From Candidatus Mcinerneyibacteriota bacterium (lineage in GTDB: Bacteria; Macinerneyibacteriota; Macinerneyibacteria; Macinerneyibacteriales; DSCS01), in the NCBI GenBank assembly GCA_016937175.1, contig JAFGWL010000035.1, forward strand, positions 1 through 41,538: DNA of 41,538 nucleotides, in the 5' to 3' direction. Shown one piece after another: positions 1-7,493 of the stretch. The first letter of the stretch is position 1, and every line of letters begins with the position of its first letter. The translations under genes were made by a program, and so were the position numbers. The notes beneath the pieces are model-generated. The model ran no database searches. It worked only from the letters and a program-made list of their open reading frames with translations, and had not been told where the DNA came from.

Positions 1-2
1 AG

Positions 3-110
3 GAGAAGGGGAAGGCGCGGCTGCTCAAAGCACGTGAAAAGGATCCCTCCTCCCGCCGGGCCGCTGCTGCCCTTGAGTTTCTGGAGGGAAAGAAGAGGGA
101 GGGACGATGA
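3..110 (+). CDS. 3' end of an unidentified gene (partial)
   Basis: The frame open from the window edge encodes about 35 residues, rich in Lys, Arg, Glu and Ala, ending in TGA at 108-110. The stop overlaps the ATG of the next gene (ATGA), which suggests translational coupling with the ECF ATPases. The visible tail is charged and probably helical, with no membrane segment. Position suggests a transporter partner such as the T or S component, but the tail does not show this and I do not recognise the protein. Confidence 0.5.
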   Translation, partial: EKGKARLLKAREKDPSSRRAAAALEFLEGKKREGR

Positions 111-904
111 TCAGGTTTGAGAAGGCCGGTGTCTCCTTCGGAGAGTTCAAAGCTCTCGATTCTCTCTCGCTTACCATAGGACAGGGGGAATTTGTTGCGC
201 TCATAGGCCCGAACGGGTCAGGGAAAAGCACGTTTATCAGGCTGATCAACGGGCTTCTTCTCCCCACAGAGGGAAGAGTCACCGTCGAGGGGCTGGATAC
301 AGCCCGGGACGATCTCTTTGAGATCAGGAAAAGAGCTGCGGCTCTGTTTCAGAACCCCGATAATCAGATCGTCGCCGCAACGGTGGAAGACGAAGTCGCC
401 TTCGGCCCCGAGAACCTCATGCTTCCCGCCGAAGAGATCGAAAAGAGGATAGACGATGCTTTGAGTTTTGTGGATATGCTCCAGTACAGGCAGCATCTGA
501 CAGCCAATCTCTCCGGAGGGCAGAAGCAGCGGGTCGCCTTCGCTTCGATCATCGCCATGGAGGCCTCCGCCTATCTTTTTGACGAGCCTACATCACTCAT
601 CGATGTTCAGGGACGCAAAAAAATCATGGAGATCATACAGCGGATCCACGAAAAGGGAAAGACGGTGGTCCTGGTCTCACACTTTCTCGAGGAGGTCTTT
701 CTGGCCGGGCGTATCATCGTCCTTCATGAAGGGAGGATACTCTTTGACGGTACTCCTCATTCTCTTCTGCATCGCAGCGACATTCTGGATATTCTCGATT
801 TTCCTCTTCCTGTCCACCTGGAGGCAGCACGCCGCTTTGACCTCGAGTGCTCGATCCTGGATCTGAAAAATGTGGCGCAGGCCCTCCGCAGGAGGCTTGG
901 ATGA
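107..904 (+). CDS. ecfA1: ECF transporter energy-coupling ATPase EcfA1
   Basis: ABC ATPase of 265 aa, the usual length for an energy-coupling factor (CbiO/EcfA) subunit. Walker A is GPNGSGKST (34-42), the Q-loop Gln is near 82, the signature LSGGQKQR is at 135-142, Walker B is YLFDEP (156-161) and the H-loop His is at 192. The D-loop reads SLID instead of the common SALD/SMLD. A GGGAGGG ribosome site lies 5 bases before the ATG. It overlaps the preceding frame and ecfA2 by ATGA junctions. EcfA1 and EcfA2 normally form a heterodimer on the membrane protein EcfT to power uptake of a vitamin or metal. No EcfT or S component is visible here, so the substrate is unknown. Confidence 0.9.
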   Translation: MIRFEKAGVSFGEFKALDSLSLTIGQGEFVALIGPNGSGKSTFIRLINGLLLPTEGRVTVEGLDTARDDLFEIRKRAAALFQNPDNQIVAATVEDEVAFGPENLMLPAEEIEKRIDDALSFVDMLQYRQHLTANLSGGQKQRVAFASIIAMEASAYLFDEPTSLIDVQGRKKIMEIIQRIHEKGKTVVLVSHFLEEVFLAGRIIVLHEGRILFDGTPHSLLHRSDILDILDFPLPVHLEAARRFDLECSILDLKNVAQALRRRLG

Positions 905-1737
905 AGGTATCCGTCAGGAACCTCAGCCATATCTATCTGTATGATACCCCGCTGGAGACATTAGCTCTGGACGGGGTGACCCTTACTCTGGACAGCCGGG
1001 AGAACACAGCTATTCTGGGACAGACCGGGTCGGGGAAATCGACGCTGATCCAGCACTTCAACGGCATCCTGCAGCCTACTTCGGGAGCCGTCTGTATCGA
1101 CGAAAAGGATATCAATAAAGAGCGTGTTGAAGGGTTGCGGCGGAAAGTGGGGCTGGTCTTTCAGTTTCCTGAGATCCAGTTGTTCGAAGAGACGGTTTTT
1201 GAAGATATAGCCTTCGGCCCGAAAAACATGGGATGGGACAAAGAAAAGATCGAAGAAGCCGTGGTTCGGGCTGTAGAGCTTTTTGCTCCGGAACTTCGTA
1301 CCAAAATGGAGGTCTCTCCTTTTTCCCTCAGCGGCGGTGAGAAGAGGAAGGCTGCCCTTTGCGGTGTTCTGGCCATGGAGCCTGAATTTTTATGCCTGGA
1401 TGAACCCACAGCAGGCCTTGACCCGGGGGCGAAACGGGATCTCTTTATGCGGCTTGGGGATATTCACAGAAAAGGCGTGGGGTTGGTATTCATTACCCAT
1501 GATATCAATGATGCCATGGCCTTCGCTGACCGGATCATTATCATGGCAGACGGGAGGGTCGCTCTGGACAGGACACGTCAGGAGCTGATGAAAGAGATCT
1601 CTCTACTGGGGGAACTGGGGTTTGCTCCCCCGGATATCTGGATCCTTTCCCATTATGTCGCCGATCTTCTGGAAGAGGGCCCCTTCTTTGAAGAACAACT
1701 CTTTTTCGATCTTCTGGGAAAACGTCTCTTTCCTTAA
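901..1737 (+). CDS. ecfA2: ECF transporter energy-coupling ATPase EcfA2
   Basis: ABC ATPase of 278 aa. Walker A is GQTGSGKST (40-48), the signature LSGGEKRK is at 143-150, Walker B is CLDEP (165-169) and the H-loop His is at 200. The opening residues (KVSVRNLSHIYLYDTP) fit the EcfA2 type, which recognises an extended N-terminal pattern. An upstream in-frame start at 847 lies inside ecfA1; the ATG at 901, 6 bases after GGAGG and overlapping the ecfA1 stop, is the better start. It is probably the partner of EcfA1 in a heterodimeric motor. The next gene is on the other strand, so the transcription unit ends here. No clear terminator was seen. Confidence 0.9.
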   Translation: MKVSVRNLSHIYLYDTPLETLALDGVTLTLDSRENTAILGQTGSGKSTLIQHFNGILQPTSGAVCIDEKDINKERVEGLRRKVGLVFQFPEIQLFEETVFEDIAFGPKNMGWDKEKIEEAVVRAVELFAPELRTKMEVSPFSLSGGEKRKAALCGVLAMEPEFLCLDEPTAGLDPGAKRDLFMRLGDIHRKGVGLVFITHDINDAMAFADRIIIMADGRVALDRTRQELMKEISLLGELGFAPPDIWILSHYVADLLEEGPFFEEQLFFDLLGKRLFP

Positions 1738-1769
1738 GAGAAGGGGTTTTCCTGCTGATTCTTTGTCTG

Positions 1770-3230
1770 TCAGGTCTCCAGAAATCTGATGATCTTTTCT
1801 AATATCTTCTTCTTTTCCTTGACGACGAGAGTATCTCTCTGACTGTTTTTCCCCTTTTCCTTGTTGGCGCTGTCCCGTTCAACGACTAGACGGCTGAGGG
1901 TCTCGGTGAGGGCGTCACACTCCTTCATGAAGGTAAAGAGTTTCTTTTTGGGGACGAAGAAGAGATAACCCGGGGTCTGCATGATGCAATCTGCTGAAAC
2001 GGGCTGATCCCTCAACAGAGACATCTCGCCCAAAATAGTGCCGGGTTCCACAGAAGCGATGACTTTCCCGTTTTTAACGACTTCCGCTGTTCCGCGGACG
2101 AGAAAATAGAGGCCGCGGCTCTCCTCCCCGTCTGTTAAAAAGGCCTCGCCTTTACCATAAGGATCCAGGCTCCCCAGGGAGAGCAGCTTTTTAAACTCGG
2201 AGGGGGTGAGATATGAGAAGTGGGGGTGATGGTCGAGCTTTGGCACAGGTGGACTCTTGCGGGGGGTATGCCGTTCCAGCGACTGGATGGGATAGGGGAT
2301 CACGATGTTGTTCCTTTTCAGGACGTAATAGAGGTTCCGGTAAAACTCATGCCGGATCCTGCGGAAGTGCTGCCGGTTGTCAATATAAAAATAGACAGAG
2401 TAGTTGACAGAAAAGTCGCCGTACTCTTCCAGATAGATCTCGGGCTCTTCTCTCCGGGAGACATTATCGATCCCTCGGAGAGCTTCACGGACAGCGGCGT
2501 CTACCTCATGGGGGGCCGTATCGTAGGAGATTCCTATGGGGAGCGAGATCTTTTCCCTTTTCAAAGGTTTGGAGTAGTTTGTGAGTTTTGTCTTGAGGAT
2601 CTCCCCGTTAGGGATGACCACCAGATGATTGTTCATGGTCCTGATCTTTGTATTGTACCAGTTGATCTCCACTATCTCCCCTTCATGGGGATCCAGGCGG
2701 ACCCAGTCCCTTACACGGATGGGGGCGTTGATGGAGATGATGATCCCTGCGAAGATATCCGCCAGAAGAGACTGAAGGGCAAGGCCCAGGATGATGGACA
2801 TAACGCCCAGAGATGCGAAGTATCCGGTACTGAGTTTAGGGATATACTTGCCGAGGAAAAGGACGATGAAGAGGGATACCAGGACGATCTTGATGAGGTT
2901 TCTCAAAAGCTGAGGGACTTCATACTTCTTTTTTTGGATGAGATAGTAGTCAAAAAAGATGACATCTATAAAGGTGAAGAGGTTGTAAAAAAGGATAAAC
3001 CAGACGACCAGGGAAAACCAGGTATCGATATTGGAGATTTTGAAGACCGGCATGACTTTCAGGCAGATGTAAAGGGACGAAAGAGTCAGAAAAAGTCCGA
3101 TAAGCCTGAGTTTCTTGAAGACAGGAACGGTTTTCCATAAGAGGCGTTTCAGAAAAAGCAAGAGTCCGGTCAGAAGCAGAAAACCGGCCAGGAAAAAGAG
3201 ATAGGTGGCAAATAAAGTCATCTCAGGCAT
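1770..3230 (-). CDS. MscS-family channel with C-terminal cyclic-nucleotide-binding-like domain
   Basis: A 486-aa membrane protein. Hydrophobic segments cover about 5-28, 41-62, 70-98 and 113-165; the last is the pore helix region (LGLALQSLLADIFAGI). The MscS beta domain follows (about 170-220, ending IPNGE...TNYS), then the alpha/beta domain to about 320. Residues 345-460 resemble a cNMP-binding domain with the phosphate-cassette GEMSLL at 401-406. This order matches the bCNG subset of the MscS superfamily. The cassette Arg that binds the cyclic phosphate is missing: the sequence is PVSA, with Val at 411. The start has no ribosome site but a consensus -10 six bases upstream; ATG 9 bases further in is an alternative. 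Mechanosensitive or ligand-gated inner-membrane channel; the ligand is unknown. Confidence 0.85.
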   Translation of the reverse strand: MPEMTLFATYLFFLAGFLLLTGLLLFLKRLLWKTVPVFKKLRLIGLFLTLSSLYICLKVMPVFKISNIDTWFSLVVWFILFYNLFTFIDVIFFDYYLIQKKKYEVPQLLRNLIKIVLVSLFIVLFLGKYIPKLSTGYFASLGVMSIILGLALQSLLADIFAGIIISINAPIRVRDWVRLDPHEGEIVEINWYNTKIRTMNNHLVVIPNGEILKTKLTNYSKPLKREKISLPIGISYDTAPHEVDAAVREALRGIDNVSRREEPEIYLEEYGDFSVNYSVYFYIDNRQHFRRIRHEFYRNLYYVLKRNNIVIPYPIQSLERHTPRKSPPVPKLDHHPHFSYLTPSEFKKLLSLGSLDPYGKGEAFLTDGEESRGLYFLVRGTAEVVKNGKVIASVEPGTILGEMSLLRDQPVSADCIMQTPGYLFFVPKKKLFTFMKECDALTETLSRLVVERDSANKEKGKNSQRDTLVVKEKKKILEKIIRFLET

Positions 3231-3236
3231 GAAATG

Positions 3237-3264
3237 ATTATATCATGGGAAGGGGAATCCACAA
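3237..3264 (-). promoter_or_regulatory. leaderless promoter of the MscS-type gene
   Basis: On the minus strand TTGTGG (3259-3264), a 16-base spacer and TATAAT (3237-3242) precede the ATG by only 6 bases. Transcription would begin at or next to the start codon. There is no GGAGG-like site. The -35 overlaps the end of the T-run that follows tRNA-Phe. Confidence 0.6.
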
Positions 3265-3265
3265 G

Positions 3266-3273
3266 AAAAAAGG
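3266..3273 (-). terminator. T-run directly after the tRNA operon
   Basis: On the minus strand a run of six T follows the tRNA-Phe gene after only CC. The folded tRNA itself (acceptor/T arm) may serve as the terminator stem. Confidence 0.45.
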
Positions 3274-3346
3274 TGGCGGGACCCAGAATCGAACTGGGGA
3301 CACGAGGATTTTCAGTCCACTGCTCTACCGACTGAGCTATCCCGCC
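3274..3346 (-). tRNA. tRNA-Phe (anticodon GAA)
   Basis: Minus strand, 73 nt including discriminator A. The acceptor stem is GGCGGGA/TCCCGCC, the T-arm holds TTCGATT, and the anticodon loop CTGAAAA gives GAA. The full 3' CCA is not encoded (CC then T), so a CCA-adding enzyme is needed. Last of three tRNAs transcribed together. Confidence 0.95.
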
Positions 3347-3357
3347 GAAAAAGAAAA

Positions 3358-3432
3358 CGGAGCTGACGAGACTCGAACTCGCGACCTCCTGCGTGACAGG
3401 CAGGCGTTCTAACCAAACTGAACTACAGCTCC
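3358..3432 (-). tRNA. tRNA-Asp (anticodon GTC)
   Basis: Minus strand, 75 nt. The acceptor stem is GGAGCTG/CAGCTCC with discriminator G, as expected for tRNA-Asp. The anticodon loop CTGTCAC gives GTC, and the T-loop is TTCGAGT. CCA is not encoded. Confidence 0.95.
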
Positions 3433-3441
3433 TTAAGGAAA

Positions 3442-3515
3442 TGGGCGATGTAGGACTTGAACCTACGACCCCCTGCTTGTAAGGCAGGTGTTCTAGCCAA
3501 CTGAACTAATCGCCC
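3442..3515 (-). tRNA. tRNA-Val (anticodon TAC)
   Basis: Minus strand, 74 nt. The acceptor stem is GGGCGAT/ATCGCCC with discriminator A. The anticodon loop CTTACAA gives TAC, and the T-loop is TTCAAGT. CCA is not encoded. First gene of the Val-Asp-Phe cluster, about 18 bases after the -10 element. Confidence 0.95.
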
Positions 3516-3532
3516 GCTGGCTGACGCAAAGG

Positions 3533-3560
3533 AATATAACATAGTGAGTCTTTTTGTCAA
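3533..3560 (-). promoter_or_regulatory. promoter of the tRNA-Val-Asp-Phe operon
   Basis: Minus strand TTGACA (3555-3560), a 16-base spacer and TATATT (3533-3538), immediately before tRNA-Val. It separates the tRNAs from the upstream cysS gene, although read-through is possible because no strong cysS terminator was seen. Confidence 0.75.
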
Positions 3561-3577
3561 GCGGTAATTGTGAAGTT

Positions 3578-4954
3578 TTATCTTTTTTTATACCGTGTCC
3601 CATCAGGGGTATCTTCAAGCATAATCCCCAGTTCTTTCAGGCGGTCACGGATCATGTCGGCCAGTTCGAAATCCTTCGAGGCCCTGGCCCGATGACGTAT
3701 ATCGATTAAGATCTCCATGAGTCCGTGCAGGGTCTCTCCCGTAAGAGAAGTCTCCTCTCCGGGCAGGATGAAGAACAGGCTGTCCCATCGGCGCAGCCAG
3801 TGTTTCACGGCTCCGGCCAGGCCTGCAGGGTCCTTTTCTTTGAAGCAGGCGGCCACGGCTTCGAAGAAGACGCCCAGTGCCCCGGAGGTGTTGAAATCAT
3901 CATTGAGAAAGGCCCGGACTCTCTCATCCCACTCTTTGACAAGAGAAAAATCCTCTTTCTCCTCTACATCCGAAAAGGTATGGAAGAAGTTATTGAAGCG
4001 CTGATATTTAGCCTCTGCGTCTACCAGAGCATCGGCGGTGAAGTCGAGGAGTTTCCTGTAATGGGCTGAAAAGAGGAAGAGGCGAAGGACCTGGGGGGGA
4101 TGGTCCTTCAGCAGAGAACGGACCGTGACATCATTCCCCAGAGACTTGCTCATCTTGGCTCCGTTGAGGTTGACATAGGCGTTGTGCATCCAATACCGTG
4201 CCAGGGGCTCCCCCAGGGCTGCTTCAGACTGGGCGATCTCGTTTTCGTGGTGAGGGAAGACCAGGTCTTCTCCGCCGGCATGAATATCCAGGGTCCGTCC
4301 GGCATATTGCCTGCTCATGGCAGAACATTCGATATGCCAGCCCGGGCGTCCCCTTCCCCAGGGGCTTTCCCAGGCAGGTTCGCCTGGTTTGGAGAATTTC
4401 CATAAGGCGAAATCAAAGGGATCCTCTTTTTCATCATTGACAGAGATCCGGGATCCTGCCCTGAGGTCGTCCAGGCTTTTTTTGGAAAGTTTTCCGTACC
4501 CTTCGAATTTTCTTACACGGAAATAGACACCGTCTGATATGGTATAGGTAAAGCCCTTTTTCTCCAGGGTTTCGATGAGGGTGATCATGGCGGGGATGGT
4601 CTCTGTGGCTTTGGGGGAGATGTCAGGAGAAAGGACTCCCAGCCGGGCCATGTCCTCCTGAAAAGCCCGGGTAAAGCGCTCTGCAACGCTGTCCCAGCTC
4701 TTCTTCTCTTCGGCTGCTTTTTTGATGATCTTATCCTCGACATCGGTAATATTCTGGATAAAAGTGACCGTGTAGCCGTTTTGGGCCATATAACGCCGGA
4801 TGAAATCAAAGAGGACAAACGCCCGGGCATTCCCGATATGAATATAATTGTAGACTGTAGGACCGCAGCAGTAAAAAAAGACCTTGTTGCCTTCCAGGGG
4901 CTTAAAAATCTCTTTTTTCCCGGCCAGGGTATTATACAAAGTGATCTGCTCCAT
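3578..4954 (-). CDS. cysS: cysteinyl-tRNA synthetase
   Basis: A 458-aa class I aminoacyl-tRNA synthetase, normal length for CysRS, charging tRNA-Cys in the cytoplasm. The N-terminal metal-site Cys lies in CCGPTVYNYIHIGNAR, which also carries the HIGH motif as HIGN. Further zinc-site residues are in WHIECSAMS and FPHHENE, and the second signature is KMSKSLGN. The frame stays open to 5005, but 4954 is the better start: a GGGAGG ribosome site lies 7 bases upstream, and the promoter (4977-5005) would fall inside a longer protein. The tRNA operon lies downstream on the same strand. Divergent from ftcD. Confidence 0.97.
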   Translation of the reverse strand: MEQITLYNTLAGKKEIFKPLEGNKVFFYCCGPTVYNYIHIGNARAFVLFDFIRRYMAQNGYTVTFIQNITDVEDKIIKKAAEEKKSWDSVAERFTRAFQEDMARLGVLSPDISPKATETIPAMITLIETLEKKGFTYTISDGVYFRVRKFEGYGKLSKKSLDDLRAGSRISVNDEKEDPFDFALWKFSKPGEPAWESPWGRGRPGWHIECSAMSRQYAGRTLDIHAGGEDLVFPHHENEIAQSEAALGEPLARYWMHNAYVNLNGAKMSKSLGNDVTVRSLLKDHPPQVLRLFLFSAHYRKLLDFTADALVDAEAKYQRFNNFFHTFSDVEEKEDFSLVKEWDERVRAFLNDDFNTSGALGVFFEAVAACFKEKDPAGLAGAVKHWLRRWDSLFFILPGEETSLTGETLHGLMEILIDIRHRARASKDFELADMIRDRLKELGIMLEDTPDGTRYKKR

Positions 4955-4976
4955 GTGACCTCCCGTTCTCTGGTCG

Positions 4977-5005
4977 ATTTTACAGTCTCCGGCGAAAAGT
5001 GTCAA
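4977..5005 (-). promoter_or_regulatory. cysS promoter
   Basis: Minus strand TTGACA (5000-5005), a 17-base spacer and TAAAAT (4977-4982), giving a leader of about 16 bases with GGGAGG. It supports the cysS start at 4954. Confidence 0.75.
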
Positions 5006-5050
5006 CGGGAAGGAGTCTTCCGGGGGAGAAAAAGAGACGGCCGATAGTCC

Positions 5051-5078
5051 TTGACAAGGAAGCGGCGCTCTTTATAGT
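5051..5078 (+). promoter_or_regulatory. ftcD promoter
   Basis: TTGACA (5051-5056), a 16-base spacer and TATAGT (5073-5078), followed by GGAGG and the ATG at 5102. It is divergent from the cysS promoter. Confidence 0.75.
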
Positions 5079-5101
5079 AAGAGAAATCGCGGAGGTGTAT
5101 C

Positions 5102-6784
5102 ATGCAGAAAATCATAGAGTGTGTCCCTAATTTCAGTGAAGGCAGGAACATGGGTCTGATCGAGAAGATCACTGCGGAGATCAGCCAGACAGAGGGAGTC
5201 GTGCTTCTTGATGTGGATCCCGGGAAAGATACCAACCGGACCGTGGTGACTTTTGTGGGGTCTCCCGAAGGGGTCAAAGAAGCCGCCTGTAAAGCCATCA
5301 AAAAAGCTTCTGAACTTATCGACATGCGGCAGCACAGCGGAGCGCATCCCCGCATGGGAGCCACTGATGTCTGCCCGCTTATCCCCGTTTCGGGGGTCAG
5401 TGTGGAAGAGTGTGTGGCCCTGGCCCGCGAGATCGGCCGGCGAGTGGGGGAGGAACTTAAGATCCCCGTCTACCTCTATGAAGAGGCAGCGACACGTCCG
5501 GAAAGAAAGAACCTTGCCGCTATCCGGAAAGGGGAATATGAAGCGCTGCCCGAAAAGATGAAGGATCCTGATTTTGCTCCCGATTTCGGCCCTGCAGAGT
5601 TCAACGCCAGGTCGGGCGCTACGGTCATCGGCGTCCGTGAATTCCTTTTGGCTTACAATATCAACCTCAATACCAGAGACCAGAAGGCGGCTCATGATAT
5701 CGCCCTGACCATACGGGAAAGCGGCCGCTCCAAGAGGGACCGCCAGGGGAAGATCGTCAGAGATGCCCAGGGGAAAGCTGTAAAGGTTCCGGGCCTGCTT
5801 CAGAACTGCAAAGCGGTGGGCTGGTACATAGATGAATACGGTTATGCCCAGATCTCCATGAACCTGACCAATTATAAAGTCACAAATCTCCATCAGGCTT
5901 TTGAGACTGTTTCCAGAGAAGCAGCCAAAAGAGGCCTGCGGGTAACGGGTAGCGAAGTGGTCGGCCTTTTGCCCAAAGAGGCTCTTTTAGAAGCGGGCCG
6001 GTATTTTTTAAAGAAGCAAAAGAAAAACACGGGTATCCCGGAAAAAGAGATCATTCACACAGCGGTCTTATCTCTGGGGCTGAACGACACCACTCCTTTT
6101 ATCCCTTCAGAAAAGATCATCGAATACCGGATCCATCCTGAACAGAGTGGACTGGGAGCTCTTTCGGTCAAAGATTTCGCCGATGAACTCTCATCTGATT
6201 CTCCGGCTCCAGGGGGAGGAAGCGTCGCCGCCCTGGCCGGGGCCCTCTCCGCAGCTCTTTCGTCCATGGTGGCCAATCTCACCTTCGGCAAAAAGGGGTA
6301 TGAGCGCCGTAACCTTCTGATGGAAGAAGTCTCGCAGCGGGCCCAGAGAGCCAAGCGGGATTATCTGGCGCTCATCGACAGAGATACGGAAGCCTTCAAT
6401 ATCTATATGGATGCCATGAAGATGCCGAAAAAGAGTGATGAAGAGAAAAAAAGGCGGGCGGAGGCCATGGAAGCAGCTGCGATCCGGGCCACGGAGATCC
6501 CCCTGGAGACCTTAAAAGAAGCCGAGACCCTCTGCAGCCTTGCCGAGATCGTCGGGAAAAAGGGAAATCCCAATGCTGCCAGTGATGCCGCTGTCGCGGC
6601 CCTCATGGCGGAAGCAGCCGCAGAAGGGGCTTATCTGAATGTTTTGATCAATCTGCCGGGGATCAACGACAGATCTTTCAAAGAGCGTGCAGCCCGTGAA
6701 GCAGACGAAGCCCTGTCCCGGGTCAAAAAGAAGAGAAGGGCCATTGTATCCGCCGTAAAGCGGAAGATCTCAGCAGATCAATAA
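5102..6784 (+). CDS. ftcD: bifunctional glutamate formimidoyltransferase / formimidoyltetrahydrofolate cyclodeaminase
   Basis: A 560-aa protein joining two enzymes of folate-linked histidine breakdown. The N-terminal ~300 residues match the formimidoyltransferase, which moves the formimino group from formiminoglutamate to tetrahydrofolate (opening QKIIECVPNFSEG; SGAHPRMGATDVCPLIPV around 78-98). From about 355 the cyclodeaminase begins (VKDFADELSSDSPAPGGGSV), a helical domain that releases ammonia to give methenyl-THF. This resembles the mammalian fused enzyme; many bacteria keep the two parts separate. It has its own promoter and a following terminator, so it is probably monocistronic. No other hut genes are in view. 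A good GGAGG site supports the start. Confidence 0.95.
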   Translation: MQKIIECVPNFSEGRNMGLIEKITAEISQTEGVVLLDVDPGKDTNRTVVTFVGSPEGVKEAACKAIKKASELIDMRQHSGAHPRMGATDVCPLIPVSGVSVEECVALAREIGRRVGEELKIPVYLYEEAATRPERKNLAAIRKGEYEALPEKMKDPDFAPDFGPAEFNARSGATVIGVREFLLAYNINLNTRDQKAAHDIALTIRESGRSKRDRQGKIVRDAQGKAVKVPGLLQNCKAVGWYIDEYGYAQISMNLTNYKVTNLHQAFETVSREAAKRGLRVTGSEVVGLLPKEALLEAGRYFLKKQKKNTGIPEKEIIHTAVLSLGLNDTTPFIPSEKIIEYRIHPEQSGLGALSVKDFADELSSDSPAPGGGSVAALAGALSAALSSMVANLTFGKKGYERRNLLMEEVSQRAQRAKRDYLALIDRDTEAFNIYMDAMKMPKKSDEEKKRRAEAMEAAAIRATEIPLETLKEAETLCSLAEIVGKKGNPNAASDAAVAALMAEAAAEGAYLNVLINLPGINDRSFKERAAREADEALSRVKKKRRAIVSAVKRKISADQ

Positions 6785-6802
6785 TCTTCTCATATTCAAA
6801 GG

Positions 6803-6840
6803 CCGGAGCCCTCACAGAGGGCTCCGGTATCTCTTTTCAA
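6803..6840 (+). terminator. ftcD terminator
   Basis: A perfect 11-bp stem (6803-6813 with 6817-6827) with a 3-base ACA loop, followed by the T-rich stretch TATCTCTTTT. It lies 19 bases after the ftcD stop. Confidence 0.85.
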
Positions 6841-6871
6841 AAATAAAAAAGACATTATATGTAAAGTATGC

Positions 6872-6900
6872 TTGACAGTTAGGTTGCCCCTATGTAGAAT
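6872..6900 (+). promoter_or_regulatory. promoter of the 138-aa membrane protein gene
   Basis: TTGACA (6872-6877), a 17-base spacer and TAGAAT (6895-6900). The start of transcription would be near 6907, leaving an unusually long leader of about 140 bases. Confidence 0.75.
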
Positions 6901-6906
6901 AACGGT

Positions 6907-7045
6907 GTAAAGTTAATTTTACTATTGAGGCCTCTTTTTCCGTAGCTTTAAAGAGACGGCATGAAAAGAGGGCGCCGTACTTTCAGGTTGTGGGCATGTG
7001 TGCCGCTGAAGCAGGTAGGATTGTTGAATAAAAAAGGAGGAACGT
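6907..7045 (+). promoter_or_regulatory. structured 5' leader of unknown class
   Basis: The leader can form two hairpins. In the first, 6931-6938 pairs with 6964-6971 (8 bp) and encloses CCGT 6940-6943 with ACGG 6956-6959. In the second, TTCAG 6982-6986 pairs with CTGAA 7006-7010 around an inner GGCA 6993-6996 / TGCC 7001-7004 stem with a TGTG loop. A strong AAAAAGGAGG site follows. I do not recognise a known riboswitch consensus. A 32-codon frame starting at 6961 overlaps the next gene, but it has no good ribosome site. Confidence 0.4.
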
Positions 7046-7462
7046 ATGAAAAAAAATGAGCATCTGACTCTGAAGACTTTTGTCTTTACCAATATCGTCT
7101 ATGCCCTATTGGTAGCAGGGGCCTTGTTGATCGCTCCGCTCCTGGAGCTTCCCGAGGGAAGTGTGACCTTCTTTAAAGGAATCGCGGGGGGAATCGCTGC
7201 CGTATGGCTCCTTTTCCTGATTTTCGGTATCCGGGAGATGAGGAAGCCCTCTTATGTCTTTGACGAACGGCTGAAAGAAGTCGTGCTAAAATCGGGTTTG
7301 TCCTCTTTTCTCATCAGTCTGGTGGCCATCGACCTCTTTCTTATCCTGTCCCGTCTGGGCCTGATCTCCGGGGCTGTCAGCGAAAATGCCCCGGGATATT
7401 TTATGCTGGGGATGCTCGCATCTTTCCTTTTATCTTTTGGGTTCTTTTATAAAAAGGGGTGA
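7046..7462 (+). CDS. four-helix membrane protein, DUF2178-like
   Basis: A 138-aa protein with four hydrophobic segments at about 12-32, 44-62, 84-104 and 116-134. Between segments 2 and 3 lies a DER motif (73-75) followed by a basic/hydrophobic stretch. This layout resembles the DUF2178 and related small membrane proteins, whose function is unknown. In other genomes such proteins often sit beside a small HTH regulator; none is adjacent here. The start follows AAAAAGGAGG. It has its own promoter and a long folded leader, which suggests regulated expression. Family assignment is tentative. Confidence 0.7.
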   Translation: MKKNEHLTLKTFVFTNIVYALLVAGALLIAPLLELPEGSVTFFKGIAGGIAAVWLLFLIFGIREMRKPSYVFDERLKEVVLKSGLSSFLISLVAIDLFLILSRLGLISGAVSENAPGYFMLGMLASFLLSFGFFYKKG

Positions 7463-7464
7463 TG

Positions 7465-7493
7465 GAGAGGGGGTGTCCCCCCCCCTCTCTTTT
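7465..7493 (+). terminator. terminator between convergent genes
   Basis: A 9-bp G-rich/C-rich stem (7465-7473 with 7481-7489), a 7-base loop and TTTT. It ends the membrane-protein transcript; the opposite strand lacks a good T-run. It abuts the stop of the convergent M18 peptidase gene. Confidence 0.8.

Noticed and set aside
2239-2261. TGGCAC followed by TTGC, as a second sigma-54 site
   Set aside because: The GG and GC elements are too far apart (well over 10 bases), and it lies inside the MscS gene.
2220-3140. 306-codon plus-strand open frame opposite the MscS gene
   Set aside because: Protein is rich in Asp, Gly and Val with no family features, and lies fully antisense to a clear gene. 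It is a frame shadow.
5072-5893. 273-codon minus-strand frame opposite ftcD
   Set aside because: Antisense to well-conserved formimidoyltransferase; runs over the ftcD promoter.
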